From positions 1 through 64,000 of the forward strand of contig JAJZPC010000004.1 in NCBI GenBank assembly GCA_021811385.1: DNA of 64,000 nucleotides, given 5' to 3'. Within the stretch, counting starts at the first letter, position 1. Each line of letters opens with the position of its first letter. Positions 9,142 through 20,748 of this stretch are shown piece after piece. Source of the DNA: Deltaproteobacteria bacterium (GTDB taxonomy: Bacteria; Desulfobacterota; Desulfobulbia; Desulfobulbales; Desulfurivibrionaceae). The notes under the pieces were generated by a model. It did not search any database. It saw only the letters and a program-made list of their open reading frames with translations, and had not been told where the DNA came from. The position numbers were made by a program, and so were the translations under genes.

Positions 9142-9948
9142 GTGCTTTTTCTGACGCTGGAACAACATCAAGAAGTATTGCGGCGTCTATGCGCTCTCGG
9201 CAAAAATCACGCAGACAGAACCCCGTGCCATTCAGCCGGTATAGAATACACCTCGGTCATGCTCTGTTTTCTCCTACATCACCTCTCGGTCGCAGAGACT
9301 CTTCTTCGTCTTGCTGATTCATTTGGTCACACATGGTTCCCCGTGACTGTCGGCTATACCATCACGCGGACGATGTTCGAGACGGATGTAACCGCTCACT
9401 ATATAACTCAAGTCCCAGCGGACCGTGCTCGCCAATACATCGAATTCGGTCATGTCCTGAACAAACGCAAAATGGATGCCTGCTCGAAACACAGAGAAAG
9501 CAAAGACCCACAGTGGCGTGAAGCCATGGCCCTTGTGTGGGAGAACCATTGGGCATCACAAGAACGCGATGTGATCGAAAAGTTCAACGCTGTGACTCCA
9601 CAATTCACACGCACACGCAGAAATCGAAAAGAAAAACCGGAAATTTCTCAGAACTGGTCAGGAAAATCGATCAGACAAATGGCCTTGGATGTTGATCACG
9701 TTGAAGCATACGATATTTTTTACACCGCACTATCCTCGTTCACTCATGTGGATGTTCATCTCGCTGATCGTTTCCTCCAGCATCGCGCAGATGGACCGGT
9801 TTGGTCTCAGCAAGCGGAAGAAGGCGATGTTGGCAACGTTTTCAGGTATGCCGCATCATTTATGACCTGCTATCTAAAACTGTTCAGTCGTCAGTTCGCA
9901 ACATGGTTGGAAGCAGATGTACAAGAATGCTGGAAGATAGCCCCGTAG
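9142..9948 (+). CDS. DUF5677-like hypothetical protein
   Basis: 268 aa; ITRTMFETDVTAHYI and FYTALSSFTHVDVH resemble DUF5677-type proteins. Confidence 0.65.
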   Translation: MLFLTLEQHQEVLRRLCALGKNHADRTPCHSAGIEYTSVMLCFLLHHLSVAETLLRLADSFGHTWFPVTVGYTITRTMFETDVTAHYITQVPADRARQYIEFGHVLNKRKMDACSKHRESKDPQWREAMALVWENHWASQERDVIEKFNAVTPQFTRTRRNRKEKPEISQNWSGKSIRQMALDVDHVEAYDIFYTALSSFTHVDVHLADRFLQHRADGPVWSQQAEEGDVGNVFRYAASFMTCYLKLFSRQFATWLEADVQECWKIAP

Positions 9949-10046
9949 GTCGGTGTTAGCCCGTCAGGGCGTAACCCGACAATTGAAATCGCCGAGTCCG
10001 GCGGCCTAAGCCTATGTCGGGTTTCGCTTTGCTCTACCCGACCTAC
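9945..10046. repeat. palindromic intergenic repeat (GTAGGTCGG...TAACCCGACA / TGTCGGGTTT...CCCGACCTAC)
   Basis: Inverted arms; left end contains the TAG stop of the upstream CDS. Confidence 0.8.
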
Positions 10047-10052
10047 CACTGC

Positions 10053-10091
10053 TTTTTGATTGACTTACCCACCCTGAATCATCATAGAATC
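10053..10091. repeat. imperfect direct repeat, right copy flanking DUF5677-like gene
   Basis: TTTTTGATTGACTTACCCACCCTGAATCATCATAGAATC, see left copy. Confidence 0.65.
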
Positions 10092-10151
10092 TTGGAAGAT
10101 AATACGCATGGTGTCCTCTCGATTTTGGGGGAGTATTTGGCCGGGGAACGG

Positions 10152-10652
10152 ATGACGAATCTCAAGGTGGTGGGTATCGGGGAATGCCTGGTCTCCAACA
10201 ACAAGGAAGATATGATCAGGACCTATGCCCTGGGCTCATGCGTGGCGCTGGTGGTGCAGCATCCTGTCAGCAGAACCTGCGGGCTTGTCCATATCGCCCT
10301 GCCCGACTCCTTTCTGCTTGCCGATGCAAGGAAACGAAAAGAGGGGTATTGCGCCGACACCGCCGTGCCGGCGCTACTGGAAGAAATCCGGCGGGAAACA
10401 GGCCTGTACAGCGCGATGACCAGTGGACTGATTGCCACGCTGGCCGGAGGCGCCCGGATGATGCGGCTGAAAAACGACTACCATATCGGCGAACGTATTG
10501 TCCAAAAGGTTCTCGACCTTTTGCAGCGGTATAAGGTTCCGGTTGCGGCGATGGATGTCGGCGGAGAGGTTTCGCGGACTGTCTCCCTGGCCGTGGGCAG
10601 CGGCGAGGTGTTTGTCGCATCCCCCGGAACAAAAGAACGGCTCCTGAAATAA
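10152..10652 (+). CDS. cheD: chemoreceptor glutamine deamidase CheD
   Basis: TYALGSCVALVV, GLVHIALPDS, GGARM motifs of CheD. Confidence 0.85.
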   Translation: MTNLKVVGIGECLVSNNKEDMIRTYALGSCVALVVQHPVSRTCGLVHIALPDSFLLADARKRKEGYCADTAVPALLEEIRRETGLYSAMTSGLIATLAGGARMMRLKNDYHIGERIVQKVLDLLQRYKVPVAAMDVGGEVSRTVSLAVGSGEVFVASPGTKERLLK

Positions 10653-10707
10653 CTGTGCACCGTTGCCTGCGGCCGCAGGCGTTTCCTTCTCTCACCGAGG
10701 GCTCTCC

Positions 10708-11406
10708 ATGAAAGCACGGATTCTGGTTGTTGATGACGAGAAGTTGTTGCGGGAGATGATCTCCGCCTGGCTTGCCAATGAGGAATATGAAGTCATGGAG
10801 GCCGAGGATGCGCCATCGGCCATCGCCATGCTCCGGAGCGAACCGTTCCATGTGGTGGTTACCGACAAGAACATGCCGGGAACCCTGCATGCGACCGAGG
10901 GAGGCCTTGATGTTCTGCAGTTTGCCAAGACCAGCAATCCGGCCTGCGGCGTCCTGATGATGACGGGCTACGCCTCGGTTGAATCCGCCATCGAGGCCAT
11001 GCGTCTCGGCGCCTTCGACTATATCAGCAAACCGCTCATGCTGAGCGAACTCAGTGAAAAAATCGCTCGCATCATTTCCTACCAGCGGGTGATGGACCCG
11101 GGCGACACCCTCGCGGCCTACGAGCGTTTTTGGAGCGAATACCTGGCTGCCGTGGAAGAACAACCGGATGTGAAGGCCTGCCTGAGTCAGGAGAAAAATG
11201 CCCATCTCCTCACGACGCTGCAGCAAAACCTTGATCTGTTCTTTCAGGAAAGAAAGACCAGGGAAAACCTCCTCCTCGAACAGCGCGAGGCCTTGAGCAA
11301 GATCGCCTTCCTGGCCTCCCAGCTCAGGGAGGTGCTGCCCAATGACGACTCCGAGGCAAGCGTTCTCCTGAATGCCCTTCTCGCGGAAACCGAGCACCGT
11401 CTCTGA
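10708..11406 (+). CDS. response regulator with coiled-coil C-terminal extension
   Basis: ILVVDDEKLLREM, VVTDKNMPG, MMTGYAS, YISKPL; no recognised output domain. Confidence 0.85.
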   Translation: MKARILVVDDEKLLREMISAWLANEEYEVMEAEDAPSAIAMLRSEPFHVVVTDKNMPGTLHATEGGLDVLQFAKTSNPACGVLMMTGYASVESAIEAMRLGAFDYISKPLMLSELSEKIARIISYQRVMDPGDTLAAYERFWSEYLAAVEEQPDVKACLSQEKNAHLLTTLQQNLDLFFQERKTRENLLLEQREALSKIAFLASQLREVLPNDDSEASVLLNALLAETEHRL

Positions 11407-11451
11407 ATGGACCCCACCCCCTGCCCAACCCCAAACAATCCAGGAGCAACC

Positions 11452-12249
11452 ATGGTTGACGATCCGTGGCAAACCATGATCCGTACCGGCGAGCTTGGCC
11501 GCCACCCGGTCCACTTTTTCACCAGCACCTCCTCAACCAACGATCTCGCCCTGGTCCTGAGCAACACCGGGGCGCCGGATTCCACCCTGGTCGTGGCCGA
11601 CAGCCAAAGCGGGGGCCGGGGCCGTCTTGCGGGCAGGATCTGGCATTCGCCGCCCGGAACCGGCCTCTATTTTTCGCTGATCCTGCGCCCGCGTCTTGCC
11701 CCGCCGGATTTCCCCAAGCTCACCCTGGCCGCGGGACTTGCCCTGTGCAAGGGGCTGGAAAGCCACACCCATTGCCGGCCCGGCCTGAAATGGCCCAATG
11801 ACCTCTTCCTGCAAGGCAGGAAATGCGGCGGCATCCTTACGGAAACACAGGCCGTGGCGGGAGCCGGATCGACCGCGGTGGTGATCGGCATCGGCCTTAA
11901 TGTAAACACCCCGATGGAGGCCTTTCCCGCCGAGCTGCGCGCCAAGGGAACCTCGCTGCTGGAGGCAACCGGCCGTCGCTGCGACCGAGGCCCCCTGCTT
12001 CAGGCCATTCTTGCCGAATTGGACCTCATGGTGGCCCGGCTGGAACAGGGGGATTTCCCCTCCATCCTCGCCGAGTGGCGACAACGGGATATCCACGCCG
12101 GACAGCACGTCTCCTGGGTGAACACCCACGGGAAGATCATCTCCGGCATCTCCCTGGGGCCCGACGAAGAGGGGCTTCTCCATATCCGGGATGCACTGGG
12201 ACAGATCCATGCCGTCATCTCCGGAGATATCTCCCTGGCCCAGGAATAA
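11452..12249 (+). CDS. birA: biotin--[acetyl-CoA-carboxylase] ligase
   Basis: DSQSGGRGRLAGRIWHSPPGTGLYFSLILRP, LKWPNDLFLQGRKCGGIL. Confidence 0.9.
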   Translation: MVDDPWQTMIRTGELGRHPVHFFTSTSSTNDLALVLSNTGAPDSTLVVADSQSGGRGRLAGRIWHSPPGTGLYFSLILRPRLAPPDFPKLTLAAGLALCKGLESHTHCRPGLKWPNDLFLQGRKCGGILTETQAVAGAGSTAVVIGIGLNVNTPMEAFPAELRAKGTSLLEATGRRCDRGPLLQAILAELDLMVARLEQGDFPSILAEWRQRDIHAGQHVSWVNTHGKIISGISLGPDEEGLLHIRDALGQIHAVISGDISLAQE

Positions 12250-12308
12250 GGCGCACCTTCCTTCTCCGGCAAAGAAAAACAAGATTCCCCAAGGAGGCCC
12301 TTTCCGTC

Positions 12309-12995
12309 ATGATCCCTCGCCCTATCCAGCGGCTGCTGCTGACCACGCTCTATGACGCCTTTGCCGAATGGGCCGACGCCTTCGCCTTTGCCTGCCGCAA
12401 GGGGTGCGCCACCTGCTGCACCCGGAGCGTCACCATGACCAGCCTGGAAGGCGATGGGATCATGACCTTTCTGGCCGAGGCGGACCGCCTCTCCGCGCTG
12501 TCCGCTCCCGCATTTCAGCCGACCGCAAGCAGGATGGGGCAGTGCACCACCAACACCTTCGTCGCCGCCCATCTCCGGGGCGAATCCGTGGAAGAGGCGG
12601 AAAGCTGGGATCTGCGCCCCTGCCCGTTTCTCAAGGAGGAGAGTTGCACCATCTATCCGGTGCGGCCCTTCGGCTGCCGGCTTTTTGCCTCCCTGGATCC
12701 CTGCGCCGCAAGCGGAGTGGCGGAGATGGCGCCGGGCTATCTCGCCGGCGCCACCGCCCTGCTGCAATACATCGAACATCTGGATAGCGGCGGGCGCTGG
12801 TCCACCATGGTGGAACTGCTGGCCGGGCTGCGCACCGGGCAGGCTGACGGCTATGGGCAAACAACGGCAGCGATTCCCGGCTTCCTCGTCGCCCCGGACG
12901 AACGTGATCTTGTCGAGCCGCTGCTCCAAGGGTTGCTCGCCCGGGAGGTCGAGAATCAGACCTTCGCACAGTGGCTCCGGAAGGCGCGGCCATAA
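12309..12995 (+). CDS. YkgJ family cysteine cluster protein
   Basis: FACRKGCATCCTRSV ... CPFLKEESCTIYPVRPFGCR cysteine cluster. Confidence 0.8.
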   Translation: MIPRPIQRLLLTTLYDAFAEWADAFAFACRKGCATCCTRSVTMTSLEGDGIMTFLAEADRLSALSAPAFQPTASRMGQCTTNTFVAAHLRGESVEEAESWDLRPCPFLKEESCTIYPVRPFGCRLFASLDPCAASGVAEMAPGYLAGATALLQYIEHLDSGGRWSTMVELLAGLRTGQADGYGQTTAAIPGFLVAPDERDLVEPLLQGLLAREVENQTFAQWLRKARP

Positions 12996-13048
12996 ATCAT
13001 CCAAAGATTGAACCGTATCCGGCTTCCTCGCAACCGACGGCATACTTC

Positions 13049-13097
13049 ACACAAAAAAAGGGCGCCTTCCCAGCCGGGAGGCGCCCTTTTTTGTGTG
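13049..13097. terminator. bidirectional Rho-independent terminator
   Basis: CACACAAAAAAAGGGCGCCT...AGGCGCCCTTTTTTGTGTG between convergent genes. Confidence 0.95.
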
Positions 13098-13111
13098 CGG
13101 GAAAAGGTGAC

Positions 13112-14763
<1,652 letters not shown>

Positions 14764-14766
<3 letters not shown>

Positions 14767-15930
14767 CTTGATTCCGGCATCATTCCGCAAGGCCTCGGCC
14801 TTGTCGGTACGCTCCCAGGTGAACTCCTCCCGCTCCCGGCCAAAGTGGCCGTAGGCCGCGGTCTTTTTGTAGATCGGACGGAGAAGATCGAGATGCTGGA
14901 TGATCGCCTTGGGCCGCAGGTCAAAATGCTCGTTGATGAGCTGCCTGATCCGCTCGTCGCTGATCTTGCCGGTGCCGAAGGAGTTGACGTTGATGGAGAC
15001 CGGCTTGGAAATACCGATGGCATAGGCGATCTGCACCTCAAGCTCGGTGGCGATCCCGGCGGCCACCAGATTCTTGGCCACATAGCGGCCCATGTAGGAA
15101 GAAGAACGGTCGACCTTGGAGGGATCCTTGCCGGAAAAAGCGCCGCCGCCGTGGGATCCCATGCCGCCGTAGGTGTCTACGATGATCTTCCGGCCGGTGA
15201 CCCCGCAGTCGCCGACCGGGCCGCCGATAACAAAACGGCCGGTGGGGTTGATGAAATACTTGGTGTCCTTGTCCACCATCTCGGCGGGGATTATGGGCTT
15301 GATGATCTCCTCCATGACGCCGGCCTTGAGATCCTCGTAATCAACCTCCGGGGAATGCTGGGTGGAGAGAACAATGGCCTCGACCCGCTTGGGCCGTTTG
15401 TTTTCGTATTCGATGGTGACCTGGCTTTTCGCATCGGGTCGCAGCCAAGGCAAAAGCCCTGCCTTGCGCACCTCGGCCTGCCGCTTGGTGAGCCGGTGGG
15501 CATAGGTGATGGGCATGGGCATCAAGACCTTGGTTTCGGTGCAGGCGTAGCCGAACATCAACCCCTGGTCGCCGGCGCCCTGATCCAGATCAAGGCCGGA
15601 CCCTTCGTTGACGCCCTGGGCGATGTCCGGAGACTGCTTACCGATGCTGGTGAGCACCGCGCAGGATTGCCAGTCAAAACCCATCTCGGAAGAGTTGTAA
15701 CCGATATCCCGCACGGTTTCCCGAACCACGGAGGGCATGTCCACCCAGGCGGTGGTGGTGATCTCGCCGGCAATAAGGGCCATGCCGGTGGTTACCAGGG
15801 TTTCACAGGCGACCCTGGCCTTTGGATCCTGGGCAAGAATGGCGTCGAGAACCGCGTCCGAGATCTGGTCGGCAACCTTGTCCGGATGGCCCTCTGAAAC
15901 AGACTCCGAGGTAAAGAGATAATTTGACAT
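14764..15930 (-). CDS. metK: S-adenosylmethionine synthetase
   Basis: [39 protein letters not shown]-like ([11 protein letters not shown]), [16 protein letters not shown]. Confidence 0.97.
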
Positions 15931-15954
15931 TCCAACTCCTCATGATTTTCGATG

Positions 15955-15979
15955 AAAAAAATAGGCTGCCCCGCAGCCT
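15955..15979 (-). promoter_or_regulatory. terminator-like hairpin plus U-tract in metK leader (attenuator candidate)
   Basis: Minus strand AGGCTGC-GGG-GCAGCCT-A-TTTTTTT upstream of the metK start. Confidence 0.6.
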
Positions 15980-16055
15980 CGAAACTCTTTACTTTTATTA
16001 GAATACAAGAAGTTGTCAAGGATAATCACGACAAAAATAGAGCAAAAGACGCCTG

Positions 16056-17003
16056 TTATCCCGACAGAGAGGTTTTTTCCAAGGATTTTACCGCGGCAAC
16101 AAGTTGCGCGTTGACCGGCGCCGGGATACCCAGGCGGTTGGCCTCTTCCAGCACCGCGCCGTTGATGGCCTCGATTTCGGTTTGCCGCTTCCCCCGGACA
16201 TCCTGGAGCATGGAGGAGATATTCCCTGCGGTGGCCCGGCAGACCGCGATGGTCCGGGCCACGGGATCAGCGGCAATAGCAATCCCCTTGGCCCGGGCAA
16301 CGCCGGCCGCTTCCAGCACCGCAGCCCGCAACAAGGCAAGGGCTTCGTCATTCTCCAGCAACCCGCCGTTTTCGCAGTTGTAGAGGGCGGTGAGGGCATT
16401 GATCCCCACGTTGACCAGCAGTTTGTTCCAGACCTGGGGCAGGATATCGGCTTCAACCCGCACCTCCAGCCCTGCCCGCCGGAAGAGTCCCGCAACCCCC
16501 TCCAGGGCCGCCCTTGCCTCCTCTCGCACTTCGCCAAGAAATCCGAGGCTGGTCGCGCCCTCCCCACCGAAACGAACCCTTCCCGGCCCAACAAGATGCG
16601 CGCCCAGGGAGGTAACCGCCAAGACCACGGGACAGGGAAGCTCCGCCTCCTGCAAAACCGGGAGATGACCAATGCCGTTTTGCCAGGCAAGCAGCAGGGT
16701 GTTTTCCGTGAGCAGAGGAAGGAGGGCCGGGAGGGTGTGGGGAAGAGCGGGGGATTTGACGCAGAGCAGAACCAGGGTTACCGGCCCGATCCGTTGGGGG
16801 TCGGCGGTGACCTGAACAGGGAAATGCGCGAGACACCCTCCACGCTCGAGGGTAAGACCCGAGTGCTGGAGCAGGCCAGCCCGTTGGCTGTCATGGTCCA
16901 GCACCCAGATTTCTTCATGGATCCGGCAGAGGGTGGTCGCCAGCAGGCAGCCCAGGGCGCCAGGTCCGACGACGGCAACCCTCCCGGGAGAGGTGTCCCG
17001 CAT
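16056..17003 (-). CDS. panE: 2-dehydropantoate 2-reductase
   Basis: VAVVGPGALGCLLA Rossmann start; WNKLLVNVGINALTAL; MLQDVRGKRQTEIEAINGAV. Confidence 0.9.
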   Translation of the reverse strand: MRDTSPGRVAVVGPGALGCLLATTLCRIHEEIWVLDHDSQRAGLLQHSGLTLERGGCLAHFPVQVTADPQRIGPVTLVLLCVKSPALPHTLPALLPLLTENTLLLAWQNGIGHLPVLQEAELPCPVVLAVTSLGAHLVGPGRVRFGGEGATSLGFLGEVREEARAALEGVAGLFRRAGLEVRVEADILPQVWNKLLVNVGINALTALYNCENGGLLENDEALALLRAAVLEAAGVARAKGIAIAADPVARTIAVCRATAGNISSMLQDVRGKRQTEIEAINGAVLEEANRLGIPAPVNAQLVAAVKSLEKTSLSG

Positions 17004-17011
17004 GGTCGCGG

Positions 17012-17896
17012 TTAACGGGTAATGGTCACGTCTTCAACAATGACCGCATACTTGTACCCGGAACCAAAATCCTTGTTCGCGGCAAGCACGCCTTCCACCG
17101 TGACGATATCGCCCTTTTCCGCCTTGCCCGCCGAGGTCACCACCAGATCGTGGGTATTCTTCAAGGGATCGCCGGTGCCGTCCTGGAGATGCAGCCAGTT
17201 TTTCCCCATGATCTGCGGGGAAAATTTGACCACCTGCGCCTTGATCTTCACCTTTTTGCCGTTCAAACCCGCGGCTTTGCCGAAAACATCCGCAACGGTG
17301 AAGCTGTTCCCGCCGGTGGCCTTGGCAATCTTCAATTCCACAAAAGGCACCACGGCCTTGCCGCTGCCAGGAGCGGTTTCAGAAGCGGCCGGCGCGGAAG
17401 CTGCGCCGCCCTCATGCTGCATGGCCGCGCCAAAAGCGCCATCAGCCGCTGGTGCGCCAGGCGTTGCGCCGGGGGCACCGGCAGCGCCTCCACCATGGGC
17501 CTCGCCCATCGCCGGTTTTTTGCCTTCAATGCCCGGAGAAAAGACAATCTCGGCAAAGGTACGGTTCAGACTCTTGCTGGGAAAATTCTGCATGATCTGC
17601 CCTTCGGCAACGGTGCATGCCTCGCCCACCTCAACCTTGGTCTCCGGCACCGCCACCCAGGTGTCTCCTTTTTCAGCGGCAATAAGCACATAGGTGAAAC
17701 CGCCGCCGGAAAGAACCTCCTTGGCCTTGCCCTGGATGGTGCCGGCGGGCTTGGCCGCCTGCTGGACCCCGTCTTCCGTCACGGCCGCAGCCTGGTCGGC
17801 AGACTTGGTTTCCGGCTTTTGATTATTGCAGGCAACAAGCGCCACCAGACACAACCCGCCCACGAAAAAGTTCCGCCACTTCATTCCATCGCCCAT
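17012..17896 (-). CDS. putative lipoprotein with OB-fold-like C-terminal domain
   Basis: Lipobox-like LVALVAC; C-terminal GKKVKIKAQVVKFSPQIMGKNWLHLQDGTGD. Confidence 0.7.
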   Translation of the reverse strand: MGDGMKWRNFFVGGLCLVALVACNNQKPETKSADQAAAVTEDGVQQAAKPAGTIQGKAKEVLSGGGFTYVLIAAEKGDTWVAVPETKVEVGEACTVAEGQIMQNFPSKSLNRTFAEIVFSPGIEGKKPAMGEAHGGGAAGAPGATPGAPAADGAFGAAMQHEGGAASAPAASETAPGSGKAVVPFVELKIAKATGGNSFTVADVFGKAAGLNGKKVKIKAQVVKFSPQIMGKNWLHLQDGTGDPLKNTHDLVVTSAGKAEKGDIVTVEGVLAANKDFGSGYKYAVIVEDVTITR

Positions 17897-18021
17897 ACGC
17901 TCAACGCTCCTCCCTCTGCTCTTTCTTTCAGAATATGAAAACAGCGCACCGCAGCCTTTCCGCAATGCGCCAACGTTCTTTGTCTCAGGACAACTTCCCC
18001 GGAAAAAAGTTCGCATTATTT

Positions 18022-20301
18022 TCAATTGGCGCCCTTTCTGGGGTTCTCTCTCTTCGCATCCCGGCCTTTGCTTTCGTACTGGTAGGTCAGCTTGTCACCC
18101 TTGACCCCGATCCGCACACTGCCCCCCTTGGCCAACCGGCCGAAGAGCAGCTCTTCGGTCAAGGCATCCCCCACTTCCTGCAGGATAAGCCGCCTGAGCG
18201 GCCGCGCCCCGAATTCCGGCTCATATCCCCTGGCGGCCAGCCAGGTCCGGGCCGTACCGCTGAGAGTGATGGTCACCTTGCGTTCCGCCAGCTGAATCTG
18301 CAGCTCCGCGATCATCTTGTCCACGATCCGCTCCATGAGTCCTGCATCCAGGGGATTGAAGGTGATGGTCGCGTCCAGCCGGTTCCTGAACTCCGGCGAG
18401 AAGAGATTCTTCAAGGCCCGGTCGTTCCTGCCCCGGCTGTCCCCGGTAAAGCCGATGGCTCGCTCGCTCAGCTCGCGCGCCCCGGCATTGGTGGTCATGA
18501 TCAAGATCACATTGCGGAAATCCGCCTTGCGCCCGGCATTGTCCGTGAGGGTCGAGTGATCCATGACCTGGAGCAGGATGCTGAACAGGTCCGGGTGGGC
18601 CTTTTCGATCTCGTCGAGCAGGAGCACGCAGTAGGGATGCTTGCGGATGGCGTCGGTCAACAGCCCGCCCTGGTCGAAGCCGACATAGCCCGGAGGCGCG
18701 CCGATGAGCCGGGAAACCGCATGCTTTTCCATGTACTCGCTCATGTCGAACCGCTCGAAATGCACGGACAGGGCCGAGGCCAGCTGTTTGGCCACCTCGG
18801 TCTTGCCGACCCCGGTGGGTCCGGCAAAGAGAAAGGAACCGGTGGGCCCCTCGTTCTGCTTGAGGCCCGCCCGGGATCGCTTCACCGCCGTGACCAGGGC
18901 GCTGATCGCGTGGTCCTGGCCGAAGATGTTCTTTTTGAGCACCGTGTCCAGCTCGCGGAGATGACTCAGGTCGGAGCCGCTGACGCTTCTCGCCGGGATC
19001 CGGGCCAACCGGGAGACCACCTTTTCCACATCGCGCACCGTCACGGTCCGCCGCTTGTCGCCTGGGACAGCGGCCAAGCGGAAGGCGGCGCCGATCTCGT
19101 CCAGCACGTCAATGGCCTTGTCCGGCAGAAAACGGTCGGTGATATAGCGGCCGGCCAGTTCCGCCGTGGCCTTTACCGCCGGGGCCGAGTAGGTGATGTT
19201 GTGATGCGCTTCGTAGCGGGGCAGCAACCCTTGCAGGATGGCGTAGGTCTCGGCCACGCTGGGCTCCTCGACGTCGATCTTCTGAAAACGCCGGGACAGG
19301 GCGCGATCCTTTTCGATATGGTTCTTGTATTCCTCGTAGGTGGTCGAACCGATGCAACGCAGGGTTCCGGCCTGAAGAGCGGGCTTGAGCAGGTTGGAGG
19401 CGTCCATGCTGCCGCCGCTGGTTGCCCCGGCCCCGACAATGGTATGGATCTCGTCGATGAAGAGAATGATGCGCGGCTCCTTTTCCACCGCGGAGATCAC
19501 CGCCTTGAGCCGCTGCTCGAAATCGCCCCGGTACTTGGTGCCGGAGAGCAGCCCGCCCATGTCGAGAAGCCGGATCTCCACCCCCTGCAGCAAATCCGGC
19601 ACCTTGCCTTCGTGGACCTGCAGGGCCAGACCCTCGGCAATGGCGGTTTTTCCTACCCCCGGCTCGCCCACCAGCAGCGGGTTGTTCTTGCGCCGGCGGC
19701 ACAGGGTCTGCATCACCCGTTTCAGCTCCGAGGTCCGGCCGATCAGGGGATCGATCAACCCCTGGGCGGCGCGTTCGCTGAAATTGATGGTGTATTTCTC
19801 CAGCGCCTCGTTTTCCTTGGTTTTTTCAGCGCCCTTTTCCTCCGCCTTTTTTTCCTCCTGGGGGGCTTCCTCGCGTTCCAGGCCATGGGAGAGATATTCC
19901 GTCACGTCCAGCTTGCTGATCCCCTCGGAATGGAGGAAGTACACGGCAAAGGACTCGGCCTCGGCAAAGATGGCGGCCAACACATCCCCGGCATCCACCT
20001 CTTTTTTCCCGCAGCTCTGGACATGGGCTATGGCCCGCTGCAAGACCCGGTTAAAGCCGAGGGTCTGGATGGGGTCGTGGGCAATGCCCTCCTTGACCAT
20101 GGGCAGGTTGGAGGCGAAAAAATCCTCCAGCCGTTTCTTCATCCCCTCGGGATCGCCGCCGCAGACCACAATGGCCCGGGCTGCCAGTTCGTCGTCCAGC
20201 AGGCCGTAGAGGATATGCTCCACCGTGACATGTTCGTGCCTGCGGATCTTTGCCTCCCGGATGGCACGCACCAGGGCTATTTCCAACTTCGCATTTATCA
20301 T
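18022..20301 (-). CDS. clpA: ATP-dependent Clp protease ATP-binding subunit ClpA
   Basis: Two AAA+ modules (GEPGVGKTAIAEGLA, GPTGVGKTEVAKQLA), Clp_N repeat; adjacent to clpS. Confidence 0.96.
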   Translation of the reverse strand: MINAKLEIALVRAIREAKIRRHEHVTVEHILYGLLDDELAARAIVVCGGDPEGMKKRLEDFFASNLPMVKEGIAHDPIQTLGFNRVLQRAIAHVQSCGKKEVDAGDVLAAIFAEAESFAVYFLHSEGISKLDVTEYLSHGLEREEAPQEEKKAEEKGAEKTKENEALEKYTINFSERAAQGLIDPLIGRTSELKRVMQTLCRRRKNNPLLVGEPGVGKTAIAEGLALQVHEGKVPDLLQGVEIRLLDMGGLLSGTKYRGDFEQRLKAVISAVEKEPRIILFIDEIHTIVGAGATSGGSMDASNLLKPALQAGTLRCIGSTTYEEYKNHIEKDRALSRRFQKIDVEEPSVAETYAILQGLLPRYEAHHNITYSAPAVKATAELAGRYITDRFLPDKAIDVLDEIGAAFRLAAVPGDKRRTVTVRDVEKVVSRLARIPARSVSGSDLSHLRELDTVLKKNIFGQDHAISALVTAVKRSRAGLKQNEGPTGSFLFAGPTGVGKTEVAKQLASALSVHFERFDMSEYMEKHAVSRLIGAPPGYVGFDQGGLLTDAIRKHPYCVLLLDEIEKAHPDLFSILLQVMDHSTLTDNAGRKADFRNVILIMTTNAGARELSERAIGFTGDSRGRNDRALKNLFSPEFRNRLDATITFNPLDAGLMERIVDKMIAELQIQLAERKVTITLSGTARTWLAARGYEPEFGARPLRRLILQEVGDALTEELLFGRLAKGGSVRIGVKGDKLTYQYESKGRDAKRENPRKGAN

Positions 20302-20325
20302 CTCGCGCTCCTCTCGGGAAACCCG

Positions 20326-20640
20326 TCACGCCTTTTCAAGGGAACATTTTAATGGGTATTCGTTCTTGCGGGCCAGGTCATGGACCAGAATCACCTTGGT
20401 CTCCGCCACGTCGCGCGTGTACACCCCGGCCACCCCCACCCCCTGCTCATGGACATTGAGCATGATCCGGTTGGCCTCTTGCACGCTCTTGTGAAATATC
20501 GTTTCCAGCACCGTCACCACGAAATCCATGGTGGTATAGTCGTCATTGTGCAGCAGCACCTTATACATGGAAGGGCGTTTGGTCTGCTGTTTCTTTTCGG
20601 TGACAACCGAATCTTCACTCTCCCTGCCAGTACCGCCCAT
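20326..20640 (-). CDS. clpS: ATP-dependent Clp protease adaptor ClpS
   Basis: YKVLLHNDDYTTMDFVVTVLETIFHKSVQEA; start approximate. Confidence 0.93.
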   Translation of the reverse strand: MGGTGRESEDSVVTEKKQQTKRPSMYKVLLHNDDYTTMDFVVTVLETIFHKSVQEANRIMLNVHEQGVGVAGVYTRDVAETKVILVHDLARKNEYPLKCSLEKA

Positions 20641-20748
20641 GCTTCTCCCGCTCCCTTGCAATCACTCCGATGTCTGTCCATTTTTCCAAAAATAATCATT
20701 TTTTCCCGATCCGCACGCCCATCTCTCATTTTTTTCAACGGGCGGACC

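Noticed and set aside
17935-20352. 805-aa plus-strand ORF opposite clpA
   Set aside because: High-GC antisense ORF; clpA on the other strand has unmistakable AAA+ motifs
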